From assembly GCA_950097605.1 (NCBI GenBank), contig CATNEU010000134.1, forward strand, positions 1 to 5,204: a stretch of 5,204 nt of DNA, read 5' to 3'. A program made the translations under genes and the position numbers. This DNA comes from an uncultured Oscillospiraceae bacterium. GTDB lineage: Bacteria; Bacillota; Clostridia; Oscillospirales; Ruminococcaceae. Numbering within the stretch: the stretch's first letter is position 1; every line of letters starts with the position of its first letter. This document shows positions 1-4,367 of this stretch, one piece after another. Under the pieces are notes generated by a model, which was not told where the DNA came from, did not search any database, and saw nothing but the letters and a program-made list of their open reading frames with translations.

Positions 1-1
1 T

Positions 2-688
2 TGGAACACCTTCCTCGTTGTGGTCCAGCTCGGCTCCATTCTGGCTGTCGTAGTGCTGTTTTTTCACAAGCTCAACCCGCTTTCCCCCAAAAAGACCAGC
101 TTGCAAAAGAGGGAAACCTGGTCGCTCTGGGGCAAGGTGCTCGTTGCGGTGGTTCCGGCCGGCATCATCGGCGTGCTGTTCGACGACAAGATCAACGAGA
201 TCTTCTACAATTGGCAGGTGGTCGCCGCAACGTTGATTCTCTATGGCGTGCTGTTCATCGTGGTGGAGAGCCGCAAACGGAAATCCAGAATTGGCAGCTT
301 TGGCGACCTCAGCTATAAAACCGCGCTGATTATCGGCGTGTTTCAGGTGCTTGCCCTGATCCCGGGCACCTCCCGCTCGGGCGCGACCATCATCGGTGCT
401 GTGCTGCTCGGCTGCTCGCGCTATGTTGCGGCGGAATTTTCGTTCTTCCTGGCCGTCCCGGTGATGTTTGGCGCAAGCGGCCTCAAGCTCGTCAAGACCG
501 GACTGGACTTCACAGGCCCGGAATGGGCGATCCTGCTGATCGGCATGATCACGGCGTTTGCCGTCTCGCTGCTGGCGATTAAGTTCCTGATGAGCTACAT
601 CAAAAAGCACGATTTCAAAGTGTTCGGCTGGTACCGCATCGTGCTGGGCGTCGTTGTGATTCTCTATTTCCTGTTCCTGGCCGCCTAG
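2..688 (+). CDS. uppP: Undecaprenyl-diphosphate phosphatase, C-terminal part (5' end outside window)
   Basis: This integral membrane enzyme (UppP/BacA family) removes a phosphate from undecaprenyl diphosphate so that the lipid carrier of peptidoglycan and teichoic acid synthesis can be reused. Some members give bacitracin resistance. The open frame enters from the left edge with no start codon, leaving 228 residues. The family is usually about 265-290 residues, so roughly the first 45-60 are missing, including the N-terminal glutamate-rich catalytic motif. The second catalytic signature, PGTSRSG followed by AT, is intact at fragment residues 121-127. The first visible residues (FLVVVQLGSILAVVV) match the membrane helix following the family's first loop. 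Several further hydrophobic helices are visible, the last ending in the C-terminal ILYFLFLAA. The TAG stop is followed by a strong hairpin at 718-749, so this is the last gene of its transcript. Family assignment is very secure; a GTG at position 20 is internal, not the start. Confidence 0.96.
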   Translation, partial: WNTFLVVVQLGSILAVVVLFFHKLNPLSPKKTSLQKRETWSLWGKVLVAVVPAGIIGVLFDDKINEIFYNWQVVAATLILYGVLFIVVESRKRKSRIGSFGDLSYKTALIIGVFQVLALIPGTSRSGATIIGAVLLGCSRYVAAEFSFFLAVPVMFGASGLKLVKTGLDFTGPEWAILLIGMITAFAVSLLAIKFLMSYIKKHDFKVFGWYRIVLGVVVILYFLFLAA

Positions 689-717
689 CGACCGTATGGA
701 AAGTATAAAAAGGTATA

Positions 718-749
718 AAAAGGCGCCTATCGCACGATAGGCGCCTTTT
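718..749. terminator. Bidirectional factor-independent terminator of uppP and the small minus-strand gene
   Basis: Two perfect 15-nt arms (718-732 and 735-749) pair around a very tight centre; in practice the innermost pairs open to give a 4-nt loop. The arms begin with AAAA and end with TTTT, so the hairpin has a U-tract in both directions. On the plus strand it lies 29 nt after the uppP stop. On the minus strand it contains the TAG stop (727-729) of the 60-residue ORF, which is compatible with terminating that gene as well. Confidence 0.9.
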
Positions 750-909
750 CCTCTTCTCCGCCCAGTACCGCTGTTTTACCGGCAGGCAGCAAAGCCCTTG
801 CGCCGCAGAGCGGGCAGACCATACCGGTGTACAGGCCCTCCGGCGCCGGTCCGAAGGCTTGGATTTCGCCGAGGTTTTTAGAAATAAACTTGCCGCAGAA
901 AAACCACAT
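727..909 (-). CDS. Small hypothetical protein with a CPLCG knuckle (60 aa)
   Basis: I do not recognise the family. The frame encodes 60 residues starting MWFFCGKFISKN, with Cys5, a CPLCG motif at residues 32-36, and an acidic/basic tail (GGEEEKAPIVR). The Cys5 plus Cys32/Cys35 arrangement resembles a partial zinc-ribbon, but a fourth ligand is not seen. Codon third positions are G/C-rich, like the neighbouring housekeeping genes, which argues that it is coding. The stop falls inside the shared terminator hairpin, an economical arrangement typical of a real gene end. The start is uncertain. The ATG at 907-909 has only a poor, too-close GGCGAG upstream. A TTG at 958-960 in the same frame would add 17 residues including one Cys, but also has no good ribosome binding site and would overlap the plus-strand promoter at 945-973. 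Confidence 0.55.
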   Translation of the reverse strand: MWFFCGKFISKNLGEIQAFGPAPEGLYTGMVCPLCGARALLPAGKTAVLGGEEEKAPIVR

Positions 910-919
910 CTCGCCATAC

Positions 920-937
920 GGTACTTTTGTGGTACTT
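920..937 (+). promoter_or_regulatory. Tandem GGTACTT repeat upstream of promoter, candidate activator site
   Basis: GGTACTT occurs at 920-926 and again at 931-937. The spacing is 11 bp start to start (7 + 4), one helical turn, so both copies face the same side of the DNA. The second copy ends 7 bp before the -35 hexamer at 945-950. This geometry is that of OmpR/PhoB-type response-regulator sites. Binding by such a regulator is an inference; only the repeat and its placement are seen. Confidence 0.4.
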
Positions 938-944
938 ATTTTGC

Positions 945-973
945 TTGACTTCCTACACAATACGTGTTACTTT
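945..973 (+). promoter_or_regulatory. Sigma-A-like promoter with extended -10, for the leader ORF and exported protein
   Basis: TTGACT (945-950, 5 of 6 to consensus) is followed after 17 bp by TACTTT (968-973, weak, 3 of 6). The weak -10 is preceded by TG at 965-966, giving the TGn extended -10 form that compensates for a poor hexamer. The predicted transcript would start near 980 and reach the leader ORF at 1049. An imperfect dyad CCTACA (952-957) / TGTAGG (973-978) overlaps the spacer and -10 and could be an operator. No other promoter of comparable quality lies before 1049. Confidence 0.5.
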
Positions 974-1048
974 GTAGGCAAGATAGCTTCCAGATTTGTG
1001 ATTCATTCACTAATTTGGTAGCTGCAATACAGAAAGGAGAGGATACCA

Positions 1049-1108
1049 ATGGGCTGTTTTCGTATACGGATCGGAAAAAAAGAATGGAAAACAGTGGACG
1101 TGCCCTAG
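1049..1108 (+). CDS. Short leader ORF upstream of exported protein (19 aa)
   Basis: An ATG preceded by a very strong ribosome binding site (AAAGGAGAGG at 1033-1042, 9 nt from the core AGGAG) opens a frame of 19 codons, MGCFRIRIGKKEWKTVDVP, ending in TAG. It is too short for a usual ORF list, but its initiation signal is as good as that of any gene in the window. The peptide is basic (R5, R7, K10, K11, K14), has one Cys and one Trp, and ends with proline directly before the stop. It is not in frame with the downstream gene, whose ATG lies 41 nt after this stop, with a hairpin between. A regulatory leader peptide (attenuation or translational coupling) is the most economical reading. A small functional peptide, or the decayed start of a former gene, is also possible. 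No homologue is recognised. Confidence 0.5.
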   Translation: MGCFRIRIGKKEWKTVDVP

Positions 1109-1117
1109 GCGGTCGCA

Positions 1118-1142
1118 CTTTCCGCCGGGGCGGAAAGGGAGG
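1118..1142 (+). promoter_or_regulatory. Hairpin abutting the Shine-Dalgarno of the exported protein
   Basis: CTTTCCGC (1118-1125) pairs perfectly with GCGGAAAG (1130-1137) around a CGGG loop. The 3' arm runs straight into the GGAGG ribosome binding site (GGGAGG, 1137-1142), 7 nt before the ATG at 1150. A ribosome ending the 19-codon leader at 1106-1108 would sit close enough to reach the 5' arm. The hairpin has no U-tract and is therefore not a terminator. A role in controlling translation of the next gene is inferred. Confidence 0.5.
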
Positions 1143-1149
1143 AAAAGGA

Positions 1150-1902
1150 ATGACCAGTCGACTTAAAAAGATACTTTGCATACTTCTCAGCATTTCAATG
1201 TTGTGCAGCATTCCGGTCTTTGCTACGGGCAGGGAAGCGGCCGGTGAGGAACCGATCCCCGTTTCCGTTACGACCTACCCCGAAATTACGGATGAGGATG
1301 CGCTGTTGGAGCTAGCCGTTGAACAATATGAAACCCGCGGAATCTCAGAATACTCGGCATATGCCGATGGGTCTGAGGACGAAGTCGTTGCCAGACAAGT
1401 TCTGAAGGAGACGGAATATCCTGATGGTACCGTTGTGCAGGACGTTGCCACCACCACGTTGGCTGTGCTTGACGACAATCAGCAAAAGATGGATATTGCT
1501 AAGGCTGCCCGAACCACAATTTACGACGTTCCTATAGATAAAACAGGCAACGCAAGCGGTGTCTACGCTTCTATGACGGTGTATTCTAAGGTCTATTTTG
1601 AAAACGATAATACGGCTTGGGGAGCCAGATACGCGATGGTTTACGATATTAAAGTATCGGCCACAAAGACAACCCCCAATGCTTCATGTAGCCGAATACG
1701 TGTAAACTATCTTGTTACAGAGATGTCTTATGCGCATGTTGATGAGGAAACCACCTTTAATTCTCCTGCCAGCGGACAAACATATCATTACTTTACCAAA
1801 AACAGCAACTATTTTTTGGCGAATTACCCATGGTCTATTGTAGCATCTGCCAACGTCTATACCTCTAACGGTCAGCAAATATATATAAAAGCTGATGTTT
1901 AA
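1150..1902 (+). CDS. Exported protein of unknown function with Sec signal peptide (250 aa)
   Basis: I do not recognise this family. The start at 1150 is chosen because GGGAGG lies 7 nt upstream and because it opens exactly on a classical signal peptide: basic TSRLKK, hydrophobic core at about residues 8-24, and a cleavage site after PVFA (residue 25). There is no lipobox, so it is probably released or wall-associated in a Gram-positive cell. The mature part of about 225 residues starts with an acidic stretch (about 28-70: EEPIPVSVTTYPEITDEDAL onward). It continues with a polar, Thr/Ser/Tyr/Asn-rich, probably beta-strand region (SMTVYSKVYF, YAMVYDIKVSA, YHYFTKNSNYF) and ends with QIYIKADV. There is one Cys after the signal peptide, no LPXTG anchor and no catalytic motif that I can identify. 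Codons are more A/T-rich at third positions than in the flanking genes, suggesting acquisition or relaxed selection. An in-frame ATG at 1084 would prefix the signal with a basic Gly/Arg-rich tail and is unlikely. Confidence 0.8.
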   Translation: MTSRLKKILCILLSISMLCSIPVFATGREAAGEEPIPVSVTTYPEITDEDALLELAVEQYETRGISEYSAYADGSEDEVVARQVLKETEYPDGTVVQDVATTTLAVLDDNQQKMDIAKAARTTIYDVPIDKTGNASGVYASMTVYSKVYFENDNTAWGARYAMVYDIKVSATKTTPNASCSRIRVNYLVTEMSYAHVDEETTFNSPASGQTYHYFTKNSNYFLANYPWSIVASANVYTSNGQQIYIKADV

Positions 1903-1934
1903 ATCGGCTAGTTTTTAGGCTACTTCTCAATCAA

Positions 1935-1970
1935 AAGGCCCCCCGTGGACACACATCCACGGGGGGCCTT
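1935..1970 (-). terminator. rpsI: Terminator of the rplM-rpsI operon
   Basis: Perfect 15-nt arms (1935-1949 and 1956-1970) with a six-C/six-G core enclose a 6-nt loop. Read on the minus strand, the stem ends in CCTT followed by TTGATTGAG, giving a short U-tract 18 nt after the rpsI stop. On the plus strand it is followed by ACCATACATA, a poor tail, so it serves mainly rpsI. It lies only 32 nt beyond the stop of the convergent exported-protein gene and may still stop that transcript less efficiently. Confidence 0.88.
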
Positions 1971-1988
1971 ACCATACATAGCAACCAA

Positions 1989-2387
1989 TTATCTCTTGCT
2001 GAACTGCGGCGCACGACGTGCGGCTTTGAGGCCGTACTTTTTACGCTCTTTCATTCTCGGGTCGCGGGTCAGGAAGCCCGCTTTTTTCAGCAGCGGACGG
2101 AGCTCCTCGTTATACTGGAGCAGCGCTCTCGAGAGGCCGTGGCGGATGGCGCCCGCCTGGCCGGTCACGCCGCCGCCGGCGACGTTGCATTCAATGTCGA
2201 ACTTGCCGAGCGTGTCGGTCAGCGCAAGCGGCTGGCGGACGATCAGCTTGAGGGTTTCCAGGCCAAAGTAATCGTCGATGTCTCTGCCGTTGACCTTTAT
2301 CGAACCTGTGCCGGTGTAAACTCTCACACGGGCGACAGAGTGTTTTCTTCTGCCGGTGCCATAGAAATATGGTTTTTTATCGTACAT
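1989..2387 (-). CDS. rpsI: 30S ribosomal protein S9 (uS9)
   Basis: S9 is a component of the 30S subunit head; its C-terminal tail reaches the anticodon loop of P-site tRNA. The 132-residue frame is full length for the family. It shows the N-terminal GTGRRKHSVARVRV (residues 10-23), the S9 signature GGGVTGQAGAIRHGLSRAL (71-89), and a basic C-terminus (RMKERKKYGLKAARRAPQ) ending in the conserved SKR that contacts tRNA. The ATG has a strong AAAGGAGG (2397-2404) 9 nt upstream. It follows rplM by 24 nt and is cotranscribed with it, the standard bacterial pairing. The transcript ends at the hairpin 1935-1970. Confidence 0.98.
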   Translation of the reverse strand: MYDKKPYFYGTGRRKHSVARVRVYTGTGSIKVNGRDIDDYFGLETLKLIVRQPLALTDTLGKFDIECNVAGGGVTGQAGAIRHGLSRALLQYNEELRPLLKKAGFLTRDPRMKERKKYGLKAARRAPQFSKR

Positions 2388-2411
2388 GATCGATTGCCTC
2401 CTTTACAAAAA

Positions 2412-2840
2412 TTAGAGCGTCCAGGCTTCGGGTTTCTGAGCAGCATGGTTGTGCTCAGCGCCTCTGTAGATGCGAACACGGGTCAGCGCCTGACGGCCGT
2501 TTGTCGTATCAGGAAGCATGCCCTTGACAGCCAGCTTCATCGCAAGCTCCGGATTGGTCTTCATGAGCTTGGAGTATTTGACCTCTTTGAGGCCGCCGAT
2601 CCAGCCGGTGTGCCGGTAGTACACCTTCTGCTCGAGCTTTCTGCCGGTCAGAACCGCCTTTTCTGCATTGAGCACGATCACGTGGTCGCCGCAATCCACA
2701 TGCGGGGTGTAGGTGGGTTTATGTTTACCGCGGAGCAGGGTCGCAACGGTGGCCGCCACTCTGCCGAGCGGTTTGCCGGCTGCGTCCACAACGTACCATT
2801 TGCGGTTTACTTCGCCTGCTTTTGCCATATAAGTCGACAT
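2412..2840 (-). CDS. rplM: 50S ribosomal protein L13 (uL13)
   Basis: L13 is an early-assembling 50S subunit protein that binds 23S rRNA. The start at 2838-2840 is preferred over the upstream ATG at 2900. It has AGGAGG (2849-2854) 8 nt upstream, gives 142 residues (the usual bacterial length) and places the upstream stretch in the leader hairpin. Visible family blocks are RKWYVVDAAGKPLGRVAATVA (from 13; typical start of the L13 fold), HVDCGDHVIVLNAEKAVLTG (47-66), YYRHTGWIGGLKE (74-86), the signature region LAVKGMLPDTTNGRQAL (103-119) and the RVRIYRGAEHNHAAQKPE tail (121-138). It is first gene of the rplM-rpsI operon and is driven by the consensus promoter at 2916-2944. Confidence 0.98.
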   Translation of the reverse strand: MSTYMAKAGEVNRKWYVVDAAGKPLGRVAATVATLLRGKHKPTYTPHVDCGDHVIVLNAEKAVLTGRKLEQKVYYRHTGWIGGLKEVKYSKLMKTNPELAMKLAVKGMLPDTTNGRQALTRVRIYRGAEHNHAAQKPEAWTL

Positions 2841-2874
2841 TTCGCTTTCCTCCTGCAAATTGATCTTCTGGTTG

Positions 2875-2902
2875 GAACGCCCCGTTTCGCACCGGGGCAT
2901 TC
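2875..2902 (-). promoter_or_regulatory. Leader hairpin of rplM, candidate L13 autoregulatory leader
   Basis: In the 5' untranslated region of rplM (about 2841-2909 on the minus strand) a 10-bp stem, GAAUGCCCCG with CGGGGCGUUC (one G-U pair), encloses an 8-nt loop, GUGCGAAA. It lies about 20 nt upstream of the AGGAGG. Firmicutes rplM operons commonly carry a short structured L13 leader thought to bind excess L13. Position and size match, but I cannot confirm a match to the family's covariance model. The lack of a U-tract argues against a terminator. Confidence 0.55.
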
Positions 2903-2915
2903 GGTCACGATGCCT

Positions 2916-2944
2916 ATTATACCGTACGCAAAATGGGCTGTCAA
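2916..2944 (-). promoter_or_regulatory. Consensus sigma-A promoter of rplM-rpsI
   Basis: On the minus strand TTGACA (2939-2944) and TATAAT (2916-2921) are separated by exactly 17 bp (2922-2938); both hexamers match the consensus perfectly. Immediately upstream (2945-2975) is an A/T-rich stretch including TATTTTAAAAAATC, a plausible UP element, and a small GGCT/AGCC dyad abutting the -35. Transcription should start near 2909, giving a leader of about 70 nt. Confidence 0.95.
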
Positions 2945-3076
2945 GGCTTAAATAGCCGATTTTTTAAAATACAGCCCTTTATCTCTCAAAATCTCTCGTT
3001 ATTGCTTGATTTCTCTATGCCGCTCGCCCGCCATTTCACTTTTTGACGACGCCGTGCCGAATCTCCCAATATCCTA
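2945..3076. other. Divergent intergenic region between the rplM and ttcA-like promoters
   Basis: About 130 bp separate the two divergent promoters. The rplM-proximal third is A/T-rich (possible UP element, 2945-2975). It is followed by a pyrimidine-rich stretch with repeated ATCTCTC/TTTCTCT words (about 2980-3017). I see no gene, no good ribosome binding site with an open frame, and no strong hairpin here. The whole gene-free stretch 2841-3228 is otherwise accounted for by the rplM leader and promoter on one side and the ttcA-like promoter and leader on the other. Confidence 0.6.
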
Positions 3077-3106
3077 TTGCCAGGGTAGGCATATGTGGTT
3101 TATAAT
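3077..3106 (+). promoter_or_regulatory. Sigma-A promoter of the ttcA-like gene
   Basis: TTGCCA (3077-3082, 5 of 6) and a perfect TATAAT (3101-3106) are 18 bp apart. The start would be near 3113, giving an untranslated leader of about 115 nt that contains the folded element at 3122-3190. The promoter is divergent from that of rplM, about 130 bp away. Confidence 0.8.
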
Positions 3107-3121
3107 GAAGAAACAGCCGCA

Positions 3122-3190
3122 GTACGGCAGTGTGCCGGCAGCGCGGGCAATCCCGGCCATACGCGGCACGGCTGCCAAACACAGCCGTAC
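3122..3190 (+). promoter_or_regulatory. Structured 5' leader of the ttcA-like gene, unassigned RNA element
   Basis: Nested complementary segments fold this stretch into one long hairpin: GTAC 3122-3125 with 3187-3190 (extendable to GTACGGC/GCCGTAC), GGCAG 3126-3130 with CTGCC 3172-3176, GTGCCG 3132-3137 with CGGCAC 3164-3169, and CGGG 3144-3147 with CCCG 3152-3155 around a CAAT loop. Bases 3126-3128 can pair in two alternative ways, so two folds compete. There is no U-tract, so it is not a terminator, and it ends about 27 nt before the ribosome binding site AGGAGA. It does not match any riboswitch consensus I can recognise (no T-box AGGGUGG..., no cobalamin box). It could be a regulatory leader or simply a stabilising fold. 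Confidence 0.5.
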
Positions 3191-3228
3191 AGCGTTTCCA
3201 ATCCAGGCTACAGAATAGGAGAAATCGT

Positions 3229-3939
3229 ATGCAATCCATGCTAGGCTATATGCGCAAGGCCATTCAGGAGTACCAGATGATCGCCGACGGCGACCGGGTC
3301 GCCGTCGGCGTCTCGGGCGGCAAGGACTCCGTAGTGCTGCTGGCGGGCCTCGCGCGGCTCCGCAGCTTCATCGGCATCCAATACGATGTGGTCGCGATCA
3401 CGCTCGACCCGGGCTTTTCGGGCAAACGGACCGACTACGGCCCGATTGAAGCCCTCTGCCAAGAGCTCGGCGTTCCCTACATTGTCAAGCGCACCGGCAT
3501 CGGCGAGGTGATCTTCGACGTTCGCAAGGAAACCAACCCCTGCAGCCTCTGCGCGCGGATGCGGCGCGGCGCGCTGCACGACGCGGCCATCGAGGCCGGC
3601 TGCAACAAAATTGCGCTCGGGCACCACAGCGACGACGCCACCGAAACGCTGCTGATGAACCTGTTCCGCGAAGGGCGCATCGGCTGCTTCTCGCCCGTGA
3701 CCTATCTCTCCCGCAAGGATATCACGATGATCCGGCCAATGGTGCTGGCGCCGGAAAAGGAAATCCGCGCGGCGGTGCGCCGCTGCTCGCTGCCGGTGGT
3801 CAAAAGCCAATGCCCCGTGGACGGGCACACCGAGCGCGAACGCACCAAGATCTTTTTAAACGACCTGGAGCACAGCGATCACGGCGTGAAAAAACGCATC
3901 TTCGGCGCGCTGCGCCGTTCCGGCATCGACGGGTGGTGA
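3229..3939 (+). CDS. TtcA-family PP-loop ATPase, probable tRNA 2-thiolation enzyme
   Basis: TtcA enzymes adenylate and thiolate cytidine 32 of certain tRNAs, using an iron-sulfur cluster; Firmicutes members are less studied, so the exact tRNA target is inferred. The start is set by AGGAGA (3217-3222) 6 nt upstream, giving 236 residues, somewhat shorter than E. coli TtcA (about 310). Features in order: the PP-loop ATP-binding motif SGGKDS (29-34); CSLC (105-108) followed by ARMRRG, the paired cysteines of the TtcA family; GHHSDDATETLLMNLFREG (131-149), the conserved block of the family; and a third cysteine at 195 in KSQCPVDGHTERERTK, in the place of the third cluster ligand. All three expected cluster cysteines are therefore present. 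It has its own promoter and a folded leader, and is followed 7 nt later by the DUF1294 gene, so the two probably form an operon. Confidence 0.9.
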   Translation: MQSMLGYMRKAIQEYQMIADGDRVAVGVSGGKDSVVLLAGLARLRSFIGIQYDVVAITLDPGFSGKRTDYGPIEALCQELGVPYIVKRTGIGEVIFDVRKETNPCSLCARMRRGALHDAAIEAGCNKIALGHHSDDATETLLMNLFREGRIGCFSPVTYLSRKDITMIRPMVLAPEKEIRAAVRRCSLPVVKSQCPVDGHTERERTKIFLNDLEHSDHGVKKRIFGALRRSGIDGW

Positions 3940-3946
3940 TGAGAAA

Positions 3947-4216
3947 TTGCTCTACCTATCCATCTACATCCTGGTATGGAGTACCGTCGCGCTGGTGCTC
4001 TGCGGCGTGGACAAGCGCCGGGCCGTCCGGCGCCGGTGGCGCATCCCTGAAAAAGTGCTGTTCGGTGTCTCCGCGGCGGGCGGCGCGCCGGGCTTTTGGA
4101 TCGGCATGCTGCTGTTCCGGCACAAAACGCGGCACTGGGCCTTCCGGCTGGGCATTCCGGCCCTGTGCATTTTGTGGGCCGGCGTTTTCTATCTGGTCTG
4201 GCGGTATGCGGCATAG
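3947..4216 (+). CDS. DUF1294 family small membrane protein (TTG start)
   Basis: This is an 89-residue membrane protein of the DUF1294 family, whose function is unknown. Diagnostic blocks are DKRRA (22-26), WRIPEK (31-36) and FRHKT (57-61), with a hydrophobic N-terminal helix (2-20), a Gly-rich second segment (37-57) and a third helix (66-86). The frame has no ATG in the right place: an ATG at 3939-3941 overlapping the upstream stop is in another frame. TTG at 3947, preceded by GATGAG, best fits the family's usual N-terminus. The gap from the ttcA-like stop is 7 nt, implying cotranscription and probably coupled translation. The transcript ends at the long hairpin 4262-4320, 45 nt downstream. 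Confidence 0.88.
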   Translation: MLYLSIYILVWSTVALVLCGVDKRRAVRRRWRIPEKVLFGVSAAGGAPGFWIGMLLFRHKTRHWAFRLGIPALCILWAGVFYLVWRYAA

Positions 4217-4261
4217 CGGCGCAGGAGGGCAACCAGGCAGAGACACCTATCGTGATCCGGC

Positions 4262-4320
4262 CAAAAAGGAATCCAATTACATACAGACGAAACGTCTGCG
4301 TGTAATTGGATTCCTTTTTG
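4262..4320. terminator. Very long bidirectional terminator between DUF1294 gene and topB
   Basis: Arms of 28 nt (4262-4289 and 4293-4320) pair around an AAA loop with only one mismatch (4283/4299) and one G-T wobble (4282/4300). The outer end is CAAAAAGGAATCC / GGATTCCTTTTTG, so a run of five T follows the stem in either direction. It separates convergent genes and can terminate both. Ordinary intrinsic terminators have stems of about 7-12 bp, so this one is roughly twice to three times as long. Confidence 0.93.
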
Positions 4321-4331
4321 CTCTTGACCAG

Positions 4332-4364
4332 ACGGCGCCCGCGAACGCGCGGCCAAGCCGCCGT
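4332..4364 (-). other. Extra GC-rich stem-loop just after the topB stop
   Basis: ACGGCG (4332-4337) and CGCCGT (4359-4364) can pair, with an inner CGCG-AA-CGCG (4340-4349) as an alternative small hairpin. It sits between the topB stop (4368) and the main terminator, with no U-tract. It may protect the 3' end of the topB transcript, but given the local GC richness it could also be coincidental. Confidence 0.3.
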
Positions 4365-4367
4365 TTG

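Noticed and set aside
964..1149. N-terminal extension of the exported protein from GTG 964 or ATG 1084
   Set aside because: The signal peptide begins precisely at ATG 1150, which has a GGGAGG 7 nt upstream; the extensions lack good ribosome binding sites and would bury the signal sequence behind a basic stretch. GTG 964 also lies within the predicted promoter.
1935..1970. Primary terminator for the exported-protein gene on the plus strand
   Set aside because: The stem is strong but lacks a T-run on the plus-strand side, whereas the minus side has one; it is better assigned to rpsI, with at most secondary use for the plus strand.
2139..2951. 270-residue plus-strand open frame opposite rpsI and rplM
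   Set aside because: It crosses two confirmed ribosomal protein genes, their intergenic gap and the rplM promoter, so it is a shadow of the opposite strand.
2980..3017. Repeated ATCTCTC/TTTCTCT words as a possible CRISPR-like or direct repeat array
   Set aside because: The words are short, imperfect and irregularly spaced with no spacer structure; they look like simple pyrimidine-rich intergenic sequence.
3241..3828. 195-residue minus-strand open frame opposite the ttcA-like gene
   Set aside because: His/Ala/Arg-rich antisense composition, and the plus strand encodes an intact PP-loop enzyme with all motifs in place.
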